In this document: piece by piece, positions 1-13,829 of the stretch
Layout: the number at the start of each line of letters is the position of its first letter
Numbering within the stretch: the first letter of the stretch is position 1
Assembly (NCBI RefSeq): GCF_964340395.1
Contig: NC_135554.1
Span: 17,979,592-18,043,591, forward strand
Direction: 5' to 3'
Length of the DNA: 64,000 nt
From: Glandiceps talaboti
Taxonomy: Eukaryota; Hemichordata; Enteropneusta; Spengelidae
Made by a program: the position numbers and the translations under genes
The notes under the pieces: model-generated
Database searches by the model: none
What the model was told of the DNA's origin: nothing
The model's input: only the letters and a program-made list of their open reading frames with translations

Positions 1-120
1 ATAGTGACGTAATCATATCTTTCCTTATAAACATACATTTACTATCAGTTCTACCAGCACATGTCTGGCATTACTCAAAAAAGTGAAAGGACTAATTGTA
101 ACAAAATACTAATCAAATAT

Positions 121-146
121 GTTTGTTTGTTTGTTTGTTTGTTTGT
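121..146. repeat. (TTTG)n microsatellite
   Basis: About six and a half uninterrupted TTTG units. It lies in what is probably an intron of the gene whose last exon is at 722. I see no other function in bases 1-700. Confidence 0.9.
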
Positions 147-721
147 TACTCCATATTTTGAGGGAATGATGTTGCCATAAATATGATTTCAAAGTCTTTA
201 CTCCCATGCTTGACATTCTTCCAAATATGGGCATGGGAGCGGTGTTAATAGTTGTGCACTCGTATACATTTATTGCCTGGCGCTGAAAGCACTAGTAGAT
301 GTCTATTACCCCAAGGGTGTTATGCAGCAACTATTCCTCATGGCTAAAAGCTGATGGAAATAGTTTCTACATTACATCACGAGGGGGTAATGTGATGTCT
401 ACTAGTGTCCAAATGAGGTCAGGCAAGAAGTTTTTTATAACACACCACATTCAAGAGCATATTCTTTACATAGTGAAAACAAATTACTGGTAGGACGCCC
501 ATGCAATATGAATACTGCCCTAGGGAAAAAAGAATATGACAAACACATGCTCAATGCAAATGAATGGTGCTAGTCCATGTCACCTGACAGAATCTAAGCC
601 AATCAGTGAAGGCTGTATAAAATGATACGTTATAATGTATATATCATAGTGTACATGTAAGTTATGGTTTTAAATGTTTTCATTATATCTTAACATTTCC
701 TATTTTCTAACTTTTTTCCAG

Positions 722-799
722 GAATGGGTTGACTATGATGAGAAAGCCAAAGAATCCATTGGCATATATGAAGTTGAAAGTAAATTTATCAAAGTTTGA
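722..799 (+). CDS. 3'-terminal exon of an unrecognised gene (partial)
   Basis: A pyrimidine-rich acceptor tract ending in CCAG at 721 is followed by 25 open codons beginning EWVDYDEKAKES and ending in a TGA at 797-799. The composition (charged, no repeats) and the good acceptor suggest a real last exon in phase 0. The rest of the gene would lie to the left of the window. I do not recognise the family from 25 residues. A chance open stretch after an acceptor-like sequence remains possible. Confidence 0.4.
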   Translation, partial: EWVDYDEKAKESIGIYEVESKFIKV

Positions 800-3217
800 A
801 AACTAAAGAGAAGCCTTATAAAGCAAGTACAGAGTCACCTAGACCTTAGCTATGGAGACTGCTACAGTTCACAATTATTACTTGGTCAAAAGTATGTCAT
901 TAAAAAAATTATCAAAATTCTTGTAACATACCTGAATTGTGATAAAAAAAATATCAAGGTTTCTTTATGCAGCTTAATTTCACAGAAAGTCATGTTAGGA
1001 TTCAGTAAACAGAAAGTTACTTGAAATTGATATGGTGAAATAACAAATTGAGAATTCAGTTTTTGAATGGAACTTTTTTGTTAAGGAAAGGTTGGTTGTA
1101 GCATGCATGATTATCTTTGTATTCATCCATGTCACTTCATTTGGGTATTGTAAATGTTAATGTATCCCCTTTCCAGTCTTTCTTTTAATTGTTACCTCAA
1201 AGGAACATTTTGATTTTATTTGTATTCAGTTATGGTGTTCTCTTCATGCCATGTTTTTATTCATGTACATCACTGTTTGTTCAGCATTTTATTTCTTATT
1301 TGAGAATTTCTTGAAAGGAATGACAGTGTTAGACATCAAAAAGCCATGAATAAAAGTCTGTCAACAGCATTTTATTCTCTGTTGTCTTCATGCATGGAGT
1401 GGAAAATGATGATAAAACTATTAATAGTATATATAAACTGCTTTTCCTTGTAGTGACATTATCTTGCAAACCAGACCATCTTTTTCTTCTCTGACAACTC
1501 TTGTCTTGGAGGGTGCCATAAAAGAGGCTGTGGTTTACAACGATGTGTAGTGATCAAAGTGCTTTACATCAATGGGACATACCTAAAACAACATAATGAT
1601 TCTTTTATTCTTCTTCAAATACCAGTGAAGCATTTGATCCTTTGCAGCCATTAGTGCATATGATAATAATGCCTTCACATGGCAACCTACCATATCGGGT
1701 CTTCTTTACAGCTCGGTTGACAGGGACACAATTGCAGTTTGAATTCTGACCGAGGACGTTAGCCATTCAGAAACAAGCAATGAAAGTTGGGCTCTAACTG
1801 ACACTATAAAGGACGAAGTCACCCTTTTGCATGCAAACCACATCATATGTTTTGGTTCAGTAAGATATGTTTGGTAGAACAAACAAACAAGTCCACCATG
1901 AATCTAGATTACCTGGTTCTGGTAGATTGTTTGATACTGATATTGTCAGTCAGATCAAAAGTTGAGATAGTCTGAAATGTAAAGTCGTTGGTCTGCTTAT
2001 GTAATCACTTGCTACTGTTGTTAACCATGTTACATAGGTGGGAACAAAGACTGGATCTTTCAGGTTAAAGTTGGGAAAATGTTAGTCTGCTACGACTGAT
2101 TATGATTGGTCACTGTCGAAAGGGCTTTAGAATTCATTAATGAGCTGGTCACAAATAACATGCTGATGTATAGGTTATTGTAAAAAGCACCTGGATATGA
2201 TGAAAATATCAGTTTGGCATTCAAATTTTTTGCAAGGCTACCAATTATTTCTTCTACATTGTATCATATATATAGATTTCTTCAAATCATTTTGAGATAT
2301 CCTGAACATCACAAAGATGGAGAACTATGTTGTCAAATGGTACTCTTCTTAAATAAACAACGCTATTACTAATGAATATCACCAATAATTACTTTTATTG
2401 TGTCCCGACTTAGATGATCTTACCAAACAAAATAACCAAATGTATAGTTATGTGTATAATTTGCTAGTATCAGGTTTACTCAAAACACCAACACCTCTAC
2501 ATAATTATGGTCTAATAAATTTGCAAATCATATATGAAATACATATTGAATTGCAATAAACAAGAAAACCCATTTGTGTTTACAACCGAAAGTTGTGTAA
2601 GATATCAACATAACAGTCTGTTGTCAGGTAAAAGAACATAAGAGAAGAATTTGTGATTTTCCATTGAGTTTTTCATGGAGAAAATTAGTTAATTAGCTGC
2701 AGCTATTTTCGCTTTCAAATTATTATAGCATATACCTTTCTTCACCACTGTTGTTAAAATTTGTTTCATTTAAATGGAAATCCAAAATCTATTCAAACAA
2801 TTTAGTCAGATATGACTAGTCTATGTTGTATTTGATGCATTGCAGTTGAAAATAATACTGTATAGAATTTTAAGGATTCTAGTCATATGAGATAAAATAC
2901 TAAATGCATTGTCAAATAAAAGCCCTTCAACCATTAAGTTTTAAGTAAAATCGACTGTAAATAATTAACCAGGTAAACAACATTACCTTCATGCCGAAAT
3001 GTATGTTCTAACCCTTCTATAGTAAATTTGTATTCACAAAACATTATATTTGTTTACAAATATTGTGTCTGCAAATGCTAGCTTTGTAAATAAATATACG
3101 TGTTTTGCAGCAATTTGTATTAGTGTAAAGCTGGTTCTGTCTATCACGTCCTGCTTATAGATAAGTCATAATTTATTGTTCGTGTTTCTTTACTCATTTT
3201 TCCACTGTCTTGTATAG
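800..3217. other. AT-rich non-coding DNA, probable 3' UTR then intergenic
   Basis: There is no open frame with coding character on either strand. AATAAA-type signals occur near 1349 and 2350 on the + strand. They could serve the terminal exon at 722, but I cannot say which is used. Confidence 0.5.
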
Positions 3218-6200
3218 TTAATGATACTTCTGCAGCTATAAGTCTATTCTGGTAAATGACACTTCTGCAGCTATAAGTCCATTATAGTAAGTGATACTTC
3301 TGCAGCTATAAGTCTATTATAGTAAATGATACTTCTGCAGCTATAAGTCTATTATAGTAAATGACACTTCTGCAGCTATAAGTCCATTATAGTAAATGAC
3401 ACTTCTGCAGCTATAAGTCTATTATAGTAAATGATACTTCTGCAGCTATATGTCTATTATAGTAAATGATATTCTGCAGCTATAAGTCTTGTATAGTAAA
3501 TGATACTTCTGCAGCTATAAGTCTATTATAGTAAATGACACTTCTGCAGCTATAAGTCTATTATAGTAAATGATACTTCTGCAGCTATAAGTCTATTATA
3601 GTAAGTGATACTTCTGCAGCTATAAGTCCATTATAGTAAATGATACTTCTGCAGCTATAAGTCTATTATTGTAAATGACACTTCTGCAGCTATAAGTCTA
3701 TTATAGTAAATGATACTTCTGCAGCTATAAGTCTATTATAGTAAATGACACTTCTGCAGCTATAAGTCTATTATAGTAAATGATACTTCTGCAGCTATAA
3801 GTCTTGTATAGTAAATGATACTTCTGCAGCTATAAGTCTATTATAGTAAATGACACTTCTGCAGCTATAAGTCTATTATAGTAAATGACACTTCTGCAGC
3901 TATAAGTCTTGTATAGTAAATGATACTTCTGCAGCTATAAGTCTTGTATAGTAAATGATACTTCTGCAGCTATAAGTCTTGTATAGTAAATGATACTTCT
4001 GCAGCTATAAGTCTATTATAGTAAATGACACTTCTGCAGCTATAAGTCTTGTATAGTAAATGATACTTCTGCAGCTATAAGTCTATTATAGTAAATGATA
4101 CTTCTGCAGCTATAAGTCTATTATAGTAAATGATACTTCTGCAGCTATAAGTCTTGTATAGTAAATGACACTTCTGCAGCTATAAGTCTATTATAGTAAA
4201 TGATACTTCTGCAGCTATAAGTCTTGTATAGTAAATGATACTTCTGCAGCTATAAGTCTATTATAGTAAATGACACTTCTGCAGCTATAAGTCTTGTATA
4301 GTAAATGATACTTCTACAGCTATAAGTCCATTATAGTAAATGATACTTCTGCAGCTATAAGTCTTGTATAGTAAATGATACTTCTGCAGCTATAAGTCTA
4401 TTATAGTAAATGACACTTCTGCAGCTATAAGTCTATTATAGTAAATGACACTTCTGCAGCTATAAGTCCATTATAGTAAATGATACTTCTGCAGCTATAA
4501 GTCTATTATTGTAAATGATACTTCTGCAGCTATAAGTCTATCTATTATAGTAAATAACACTTCTGCAGCTATAAGTCTTGTATAGTAAATGATACTTCTG
4601 CAGCTATAAGTCTATTATAGTAAATGACACTTCTGCAGCTATAAGTCCATTATAGTAAATGATACTTCTGCAGCTATAAGTCTATTATAGTAAATGACAC
4701 TTCTGCAGCTATAAGTCCATTATAGTAAATGATACTTCTGCAGCTATAAGTCTATTATTGTAAATGATACTTCTGCAGCTATAAGTCTATCTATTATAGT
4801 AAATGACACTTCTGCAGCTATAAGTCTATTATAGTAAATGACACTTCTGCAGCTATAAGTCTATTATAGTATGTAAATGATACTTCTGCAGCTATAAGTC
4901 TATTATAGTAAATGACACTTCTGCAGCGATAAGTCTATTATAGTAAATGACACTTCTGCAGCTATAAGTCCATTATAGTAAATGATACTTCTGCAGCTAT
5001 AAGTCTATTATAGTAAATGATACTTCTGCAGCTATAAGTCTATTATAGTAAATGATACTTCTGCAGCTATAAGTCTATTATAGTAAATGATACTTCTGCA
5101 GCGATAAGTCTATTATAGTAAATGATACTTCTGCAGCTATAAGTCTATTATAGTAAATGATACTTCTGCAGCTATAAGTCTATTATAGTAAATGATACTT
5201 CTGCAGCTATAAGTCTATTATAGTAAATGATACTTCTGCAACTATAAGTCTATTATAGTAAATGATACTTCTGCAGCTATAAGTCTTGTATAGTAAATGA
5301 TACTTCTACAGCTATAAGTATTGTATAGTAAATGATACTTCTGCAGCTATAAGTCTATTATAGTAAATGACACTTCTGCAGCGATAAGTCTATTATAGTA
5401 AATGATACTTCTGCAGCTATAAGTCTTGTATAGTAAATGATACTTCTACAGCTATAAGTCTTGTATAGTAAATGACACTTCTGCAGCTATAAGTCTATTA
5501 TAGTAAATGACACTTCTGCAGCGATAAGTCTATTATAGTAAATGATACTTCTGCAGCTATAAGTCTATTATAGTAAATGATACTTCTGCAGCTATAAGTC
5601 TATTATAGTAAATGATACTTCTGCAGCTATAAGTCTTGTATAGTAAATGATACTTCTACAGCTATAAGTCTATTATTATAGTAAATGACACTTCTGCAGC
5701 TATAAGTCTTGTATAGTAAATGACACTTCTGCAACTATAAGTCTATTATAGTAAATGATACTTCTGCAGCTATAAGTCTATTATAGTAAATGATACTTCT
5801 GCAGCTATAAGTCTTGTATAGTAAATGATACTTCTGCAGCTATAAGTCTATTATAGTAAATGACACTTCTGCAGCTATAAGTCTATTATAGTAAATGATA
5901 CTTCTGCAGCTATAAGTCCATTATAGTAAATGACACTTCTGCAGCTATAAGTCTATTATAGTAAATGATACCTCTGCAGCTATAAGTCCATTATAGTAAA
6001 TGATACTTCTGCAGCTATAAGTCCATTATAGTAAATGATACTTCTGCAGCTATAAGTCTATTATAGTAAATGACACTTCTGCAACTATAAGTCTATTATA
6101 GTAAATGATACTTCTGCAACTATAAGTCTATTATAGTAAATGATACTTCTGCAGCTATAAGTCTATTATAGTAAATGATACTTCTGCAACTATAAGTCTA

Positions 6201-6463
6201 TTATAGTAAATGATACTTCTGCAGCTATAAGTCTTGTATAGTAAATGATACTTCTACAGCTATAAGTCTATTATAGTAAATGATACTTCTGCAGCTATAC
6301 GTCTATTCTGGTAAATGATATTCTGCAGCTATAAGTCTTGTATAGTAAATGACACTTCTGAAGCTATAAGTCTTGTATAGTAAATGACACTTCTGCAGCT
6401 ATAAGTCTATTATAGTAAATGATACTTCTGAAGCTATAAGTCTTGTATAGTAAATGACACTTA
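3218..6463. repeat. 35-bp minisatellite, about 92 tandem copies
   Basis: A 35-bp unit is repeated head to tail for about 3.2 kb with no spacers. Nearly every unit carries CTTCTGCAGCTATAAGTC, so a CTGCAG (PstI) site recurs every 35 bp. Variation is concentrated at two places. The first is GATACTT versus GACACTT. The second is the segment after AAGTC, which reads TATTATAG, TTGTATAG or CATTATAG. Rarer changes (CTACAG, CTGCAAC, GCGATAAG) recur in several units. Insertions of 4 bp (near 4540, 4790 and 4870) and 3 bp (near 5672) break the period. It lies between the exon at 722 and the acidic ORF at 7.7 kb and encodes nothing. Confidence 0.97.
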
Positions 6464-6946
6464 CTACTAGCTTAAAATGTAACGTTTTGTGGAACTATTT
6501 TGTTAGAAAGAATGCCTTAATCATGATATAATACCCTCCAAACTGTATTGAATCACCTCTAGTCTAGGTAAACATATTTGTGTAGCATTATACATAGTAG
6601 AGTGCTATATATCCAATCAAATCGTCCTTTGGGTTCACACCCAAAAGTCTATGCTCCAATGAATCACAATTCAGCTTTAAATATATAGATGAAATATACC
6701 TCTGACTGACATACACAATGACTAGTTATTGGTGTTTTAAAAGATTTCAGTGAATAAGCTTAATATATAGTTGTCTGATCGAAAAAAAAAATAGTTCTGT
6801 GGTTACAGCTAGTGCCACGAGATCGAATCTAATGAAAGTTAGTAAACGATTTATATACCAAATATTAATTGTTGAACTCAGAATGTTAACCCAGTTTCTT
6901 TCTCAAAGGTAGAAATTCAACTACTTAGCTTCTCTGTGTTTGTGTT

Positions 6947-6990
<44 letters not shown>

Positions 6991-7711
6991 TTTGTTTGTT
7001 TGTTTGTTTGTTTGGTCTACTGTTGTTTGTGGTACAGTTCTACATATATTCTATTAATCTTAAACCAAAATCGTGATTCCGAATCTTCTGTTTACCTGTC
7101 CAATTCCCTAATCTAAAGGACCCTTTAAAACAGATGATCAATATACTATTCATCTTAAACGCAGAGCTCCCGGTGCCTGGGACCCTATTTTGCATATGGC
7201 TGGCTGTAGGAAGCGATCTGAACATAATGTCTACCTATCTACACTCGCCATGGCTTATCAGAATAGGTGAATCGGAAATGTAGTCAGCCTGTGAAAAAAC
7301 GAATCCGTGTCTGTGATTATTTTGACCATTTTATCAAAGTGTCATGATATTCCATATTATGTCACAAGTAGCCCACAGACTTGTCTTAGTATTACCCTCT
7401 CTACACCAACTAGCTATGAAGTGTAGAGTGTTTCTCGTATGAGATAATAACATCAAGACAAGTCTCCTGGCTTTGTCACATTGTGTTAAGCATGTCATTC
7501 ATTTTCATTTTTAGAAAGTAAAATCCAGACTACTACAGTACGTGAAGTATGTTCGCTTATTAAAATGATTCTCTAACATTGTATATTCCTAATTACTAAG
7601 TGTCTTTTGGTGTATTTCCCGTTATATTTGTATCCTTCTTACTTGATTTATCTGTGCAGCTATCTCCTTTCATTTCTCTTTTTGCAATAGTTTTCTTGGC
7701 CTGAAAGCACT
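6464..7711. other. Non-coding DNA with a (TTTG)/(TG) microsatellite
   Basis: A compound TTTG/TG/TTTG microsatellite lies at about 6944-7015. I see no supported gene. The 61-codon - strand open frame at 7040-7225 has no coding features and I take it as chance. Confidence 0.6.
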
Positions 7712-10551
7712 TCAGGATTCTTTCTTTTCAAAAATTGTTTCGTTCACTTGTTTGTCCTGTACACCATCTTTCTCACCATCGCCAGCTTGCTGATTTTCAA
7801 CTGCAACATCATTTGCATGAACTTCTTTTCCTTCTGTACTATATGTTTCCACACTTCGTATTCCGTTGTATTTTTCCTCCCCCTCCTTTAATTGGTCACC
7901 ATCCTTGGTGACAGTGTTCGTCTTCCTTTTTTCTTCAACATCATTAGGAGCTTCTTTTACCTTGTTGGTATTTACCCTTTTACTGTTAGCCGTTTTCTTT
8001 CCACTTGTTTGTTTATGTTGATTGGTTTCATCCTTTTGCATACAGACTTTACATTTTCTTTTTTGTGAAGAGCTTTTGGACACACTTTTTCCATTTTCAT
8101 TTCGGAGGGGTTTGGGATCTCTTTTCCCACCTTTTTTTTCGAGAGAGGTTTTGGACCTAACTTTCGGACTGTCCTGTTGCACAAAGGCACTTGACTTCAC
8201 TTCTTCATTTTTCTTAAGTACAGTGTCTTTAGGGGCAGCAGCTCTTTTTTTCTGCCCCTCTTTCGTTTTCTTTTCTTTTTTACCGCTTCTATGGAACCAC
8301 GTAAACATACTTTTCTTTTCTTCTTTTGATTTCGTATTACCATCACTTTTTGGCTTTCCATTGGTACTGATATCATTAGGATTTTCGTCGGCGCCATTAT
8401 TGTCGTCTGCTATCGCTTTATCTTGAATATCTATATCTGTGGTAACTTCCTCTTCACGTGTTTCACTCATGATCACACCTGGGTTATCTTCCAAAACTCC
8501 ATCTTTCTTACCGTTGTGTTTTTTCGCGTCAACTACCTTTGTGGCTTTGCTCTTTTCTGTTTTTATTCTCTGAACACTTTTCTTTTCTTCTTTTGATTTC
8601 GTATTACCATCACTTTTTGGCTTTCCATTGGTATTGATATCATTAGGATTTTCGTCCTCGCCATTATCCTCGTCTGCTAGCGCTTTATCTTGAATATCTA
8701 TATCCGTGGTAACTTCCTCTTCACGTGTTTCACTCATGATCACACCTGGGTTATCTTCCAAAACTCCATCTTTCTTGCCGTTGTGTTTTTTCGCATCAAC
8801 TACCTTTGTGGCTTTGCTCTTTTCTGTTTTTTCTCTCTGAACACTTTGTCTTCTTTCAATATCTCTTTGGTCAGTTTTCTTGTTCTTGTTCTTCACTTTC
8901 TTGCTTATCTTACCATCTTGCCTCAAGCCGGCCTTCGGATCGTGTTTAGTTTTCTTTGTTCCATTGTCATTAGAATACAAAACGTTTTCTGTCATCGCTT
9001 CTATTTCTGAATTAGCTATGTCAAGAGTAAACTTCATAATACCTAAAGTCAGATGCATCGCACTATCCACGTCGTTTTCTGTACTTTTCTTTACCACATC
9101 TTTGTTAGCTCTCTCCTTTGTTTTATTGGGAATTTCTATGCCTGCTTTGTCGACCTTCGCATATCGTGTGCTCAAACTTGGGTTATCTTCCAACAGTTCA
9201 TCATCATTCCGGATTTGCTTTTTCGTGCCATTTTCTTCTGGAACTGTTCTTTTTTCTGTCTTCACTTTCTCAACCTTTTGTTTTGATCGGGTGTCTCTTT
9301 GCTTAATTTTCTTTTTCTTGTTCTTCACTTCCTCGCTTATCTTACTATCTTGTTTCATGCCGGCCTTCACATCATGTTTAGTTTTCTTTGCTCCATTGTC
9401 ATCAGAACACAAAACGTCTTCTGCCATCGTTACTGTTTCAGCTTTATCAACAGTAAACTTCATAATGCCTAAAGTCAGATCCACCGCACTATCCACACCC
9501 TCTTCGACACTCTTCTGTGCTACATCTTCACCAGCTTTCTCGTTTGTTCTATGATGAACTTCCCTCTCACCCCTGTCTACCTTCTCATATCTTGGGTTAT
9601 CTTTCAACACATCATCTCCATTACCGTCATTCTTTTCTGCGTCATTTTCTTTTGGAAAGGTTCTCTTTTCTGTTGTGACTTTCTGAACAACTGGTTTAGT
9701 TTCAGTTTCTCTATCCTTGATTTTCTTTTTCGTGTCCTTTTTTACTTTCATGCTGTATTCACCATCTTTTCTCATGTCGGCTTTCACATCATGTTGAGTT
9801 TTCGGTGCTTCATTATCATTCACTCTCTGAGAACCAGATTTGCCAGTTTTGTCCTCTGCAGTTTCAGTCAGAATCTCACTGTCACTGTTTGCATGTTCTG
9901 AAACATCTATATTATCACCATTAGCGTTACTTCTTTGTATGACAACATCTCTACGATCTGATTGATTTTCTTCGACGCTTGCCTCTTTGAGTCCGTTGTT
10001 GTCGTCATTAAAATGTTGGGATTCTTGAGAATACATAACACCCTCAGTCGTCGTTCTTATTTCACCTTTGTCAACAGCAAACTCCATAAGCCCTAAAGCC
10101 AGATCCAGCCTACCGTCTACACCTTTTGCAATACTGTTCTGTACCACGTCTTTGTTGACTTGCTCTTTTGCTTTATAAGGAACATATCTGACATTCTTCG
10201 CATGTGTTGTAATCATGTGTTGTAAACTATTGTCTTTTACTAACGTTTCATCCTCGTTCACCATACATGTATTTATAGTACATTTCTTATCAGTATCACT
10301 ATCAACCTTTTTATCCCTTTCCTCCTCCTTCTCCTCTTCCTCTTCCTCCTCCTCCTCATCGTTGTCGTCGTCGTCATCATCATCACCATTGCCAGCATTA
10401 TCATCACCATCATCATCACCATCATTATCATCATCATCATCATCATCATCTTCATCATCATCATCATCATCTTCATCACCATCATCAATATCATCGTCGT
10501 CGTTGTCGTCATCGTCAGCGTCTTGATCATCACCATCACCATCATTATCAT

Positions 10552-10628
<77 letters not shown>

Positions 10629-10672
10629 ACATCATTATCTTCATCTCCGTCACCATCATCTTCGTCATTTTC

Positions 10673-10706
<34 letters not shown>

Positions 10707-10721
10707 TTACCATCGTGGTCG

Positions 10722-10779
<58 letters not shown>

Positions 10780-11167
10780 TATCATCAGTTATATCAGAGG
10801 TACCAGTGTTAGCATCAGCAGGATCGCCATGGTAATTCTTCTCGTGGTCAATATATGTAGAATGACCAGATATAACATCAATTTTTCTCTCATCATATCC
10901 TACCTGATTCTCAGCGTCGTCAACAACTTTGTTGTTTTCACCTTTTCTAGTATACAAGCCAACCTTATCATCTTCACTACCATTCTCTTTCCTGGCCTCT
11001 ACTTGATATTGTAGCCACCCTCCTTTACCCTCATTCTCTTGTGCTTCTCCATTCCATGCTACCAGCAGTTTTGCAATGCTCGTTTCCTTGACGTCACCAT
11101 CTATCACCATTCGCTTATGTGATGTGACCACTTCTCCATCATCATCTCTCTGATTATCTGGCATCAT
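7712..11167 (-). CDS. Long acidic, repetitive low-complexity protein (hypothetical)
   Basis: A single uninterrupted frame of 1151 codons starts at the ATG ending at 11167 and stops at 7712. Residues 1-130 are mixed and polar. Residues about 131-270 are almost all Asp, encoded by an impure ATC/GAT microsatellite, followed by a Glu-rich run to about 286. The rest is Lys/Glu/Asp-rich and built of degenerate repeats. A block with the pattern D-L-x-L-G-x-M-x-F occurs three times (genomic about 10,095, 9,475 and 9,040). Near the C-terminal end an 89-codon block is duplicated exactly in frame (267-bp period, copies at about 8309 and 8576). There is no signal peptide, membrane segment or known domain. 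Composition suggests an intrinsically disordered, highly charged nuclear or cytosolic protein, or a structural or mineral-binding acidic protein. The frame has stayed open through repeat turnover, which argues for coding. Whether it is spliced or expressed is unknown. Confidence 0.6.
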
Positions 11168-12326
11168 TAATGAACCACTTCTGAAAGTATAATTGGATTG
11201 TACTTGTGTCAGTTCAGTCAGTCAAATAGTCACGAGAAATCAAACATAAAATTCACTATATCTGTCTGTTATTGTGCGTTATTCTGTCAGTAGTAAATAT
11301 CACGTTTTTTCGGTGTTTTCTTTTTACGTAATATGCATTTATACATTCTGTAGATGATACGTGAGTGATAAAAATATCAAAACTCTGTCATATCTCTGTA
11401 AATAACCTGATCAATCGTTTTTAATATTGCAGTATTAACAGTATTCTTGGGAAAGCACCATATCATATTGTCAGTGTTTTGAGTTTACTTGAGACTTAAT
11501 CCGAATACAGATAGACAGACTCTGTTCTCTGAATAGTATTCTGCAAAGCCACAGTTAGCTGGGGCTATATTTCCCGGTGATGTTTGGTTCTTTTTTGACT
11601 GTTCACCTGCTATCAGTTCATCATTTGTTAACAAATGAGTCACTGGTTCGTGCCTTTTTTGTGACTGTTTACACAAGGATATGTACACAAAACTTCTAGG
11701 AGAAGTGTTAAATAGCTAACCGGAGTGACTGAGCTGTGAAGGTTTTGGCGTATTATTCAACGGGGGGGGGGGGGGGGGGGGAAGGCATTTTCAGCTACTG
11801 AGGCTCAAATGCTCTATCACGCAATATGGTCGACTGAAATGAAATTTAACCCAAGTTTTTTCAATGCAAGGTATTATACCAATGAAAGGAAACCGTGAAT
11901 TGTGAAATTGGTAAGTGATTAAAAGCATATACATTTGTTTATTATTTTCAAAATAGTGTAATACTTTGTTAGGCCCTAAATATTTCTAGTTTGAATCTGA
12001 CATCCCTCTGAGATCACTAGTATATACACAACTTATCTCCTCTCAAAGGAAATACGAACTGATGCAAGGGCATCAATATCAAAAGAACAGAGGACAATAT
12101 TAATTATCTATAATTTATGATTCACGCAAGAAATTTAACTTATACACGCTAACGAAGACAGTTCAAAGAGAATGCTTCTAAACTTACCCAAGCTGGTGAA
12201 TTGTCACTCAGTCAAGATGTGTGATGTTGTGGTCTATGTAGATTTTGCTGTCTCTCTGGTAGAGTGTCCACTTTTATACATCTCGATTCTTAGACCTGCG
12301 TCATCGGGTTTTGTAAAACGTCACTC

Positions 12327-12366
<40 letters not shown>

Positions 12367-13217
12367 AACAAAAAATATCGTTTAAAAATTAATAACTAAT
12401 AACTCCTGATTAATTGGCAGACGAACCGAGGTAATTTACTCTAATATATCAGGGATAAGTGGACAAGATGAAACTATATTGTTAATAACGTGGATCATCA
12501 TTGTTTCAAAACATGTTGACGGGTTTCCGTTTTTTGCTCTATTCCATTTCCTCCTATTTTCGCGTCAATTTAAAAATTTGCTTCTCATTATTCTAACCAT
12601 TTTATAGAAATGTTTTTCTTTAATAGAGAAACAATAACCTATAAAATAAATACAATTTTAGACAACATTAACGCCTAATGAGTTAATGGATCACCCCTTC
12701 CGAAATAACGTACAATGTTATCAACAGTACTGATGGCTCCAAATAAACTATTCATTTGAAATCTAAAATCGTCATTTTGGATAAGATAATGCACACTTTG
12801 AAGCACTGAGACGACCATTATTGTACTCGTCACATTCCGTTCCCTTAGTATCTTAACAGAAGACTGAAAAATATATTGTTGATGGTTCAAAGAATTGCAT
12901 TTGTTTCTAACTAACTGACTATACTGTAATGTCCTTAAAACTGGAGTTTTCACATCACATCTTAACTCACGTACCTTAAAATGCCAAGAATTTCCTCATC
13001 GAGTAATATTATCAGTACAAATATATTTAATACAGTATTTCTCTATGTGATTCATAAGTACTAGAGCCAATTGGAGGAATGCCTTGGGTGAATATAAATG
13101 CATAATTAAAATAGATATGTCTGCTATGGGTACACGAATAGCATGCACATTTACCCATCCATCTATCCACATAAATTACATAGTTACATACATACATACA
13201 TACATACATGCATGCAT

Positions 13218-13260
<43 letters not shown>

Positions 13261-13829
13261 CATACATACATACATACATACATACATACATACATACATA
13301 CATACATACATACATAGACCTACCTTACCTACCTTACCTGTATCCTTTGACCATGTGGTACTTATTTCCCGGTGTCATTTCTTTCCAAACAGAAAATAAA
13401 ATGATTGAAACCTTTATTTCATGTGAGGTTACAGTTCTCAAGCCGACACAAAAGACACGATCATGCTGACCTATGACGTAGTGTCAAAGGTCATTCACGT
13501 CTCTTTGCAGTACACAACAAAGATTATTGCGTACATCCATATGACGAAACACGAAAGCCACCGATTTAGTTGAATGACGCACCCTTTCGCTTCCATATTA
13601 ATTATTTGTACCCACATGTACTTTTCCATAATTTAATCTTGTTTCTAAACACTACTTTTCACCTATTTTTACGAAAGTCTATAGCGATCTTGTTCACGTA
13701 GTTGCGGTTTACTTGAAATAAAAAGTTACGTCAATCTTTGTCGTATTTCATAACAAAAAGTACATACAACGGGAAGACGCAACTTAAATATCACTGGGCA
13801 TGCGCAGTTATTTGTATCGCACAACACAG
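11168..13829. other. Non-coding DNA upstream of the acidic ORF, with microsatellites
   Basis: This stretch contains a poly-G tract at 11761-11780, an (ATC)n tract at 12325-12366 and the compound microsatellite at 13186. The open frames crossing these are repeat translations (His runs, Thr-Tyr-Ile-His runs). The 67-codon (11485-11688) and 92-codon (12675-12953) - strand frames show no recognisable features. Confidence 0.55.
13186..13317. repeat. Compound (CATA)/(CATG)/(CGCA)/(CA)/(CATA) microsatellite
   Basis: An ordered series of tetranucleotide and dinucleotide blocks, each one base change from the next. This is consistent with expansion of mutated units. It yields long spurious frames on both strands. 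Confidence 0.95.

Noticed and set aside
3218-6463. CRISPR-like array (regular short repeats)
   Set aside because: The 35-bp units abut each other with no spacers, and the genome is animal. It is a minisatellite.
10215-11014. Ser-, Met- and Ile-rich frames over the ATC tract
   Set aside because: They are other-frame translations of the GAT/ATC microsatellite inside the acidic - strand frame.
12172-12399. Frame ending in a His run
   Set aside because: The His run is an (ATC)n microsatellite; there is no other coding evidence.
13027-13469. Thr-Tyr-Ile-His and Tyr-Val-Cys-Met frames
   Set aside because: Translations of CATA/CA repeats on both strands. The same holds at 17.5, 20.3, 36.4 and 63.3 kb.
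13460-13500. Everted nuclear-receptor half sites (TGACCT...AGGTCA)
   Set aside because: Two 6-bp matches 13-14 bp apart are expected by chance and no gene start is nearby.
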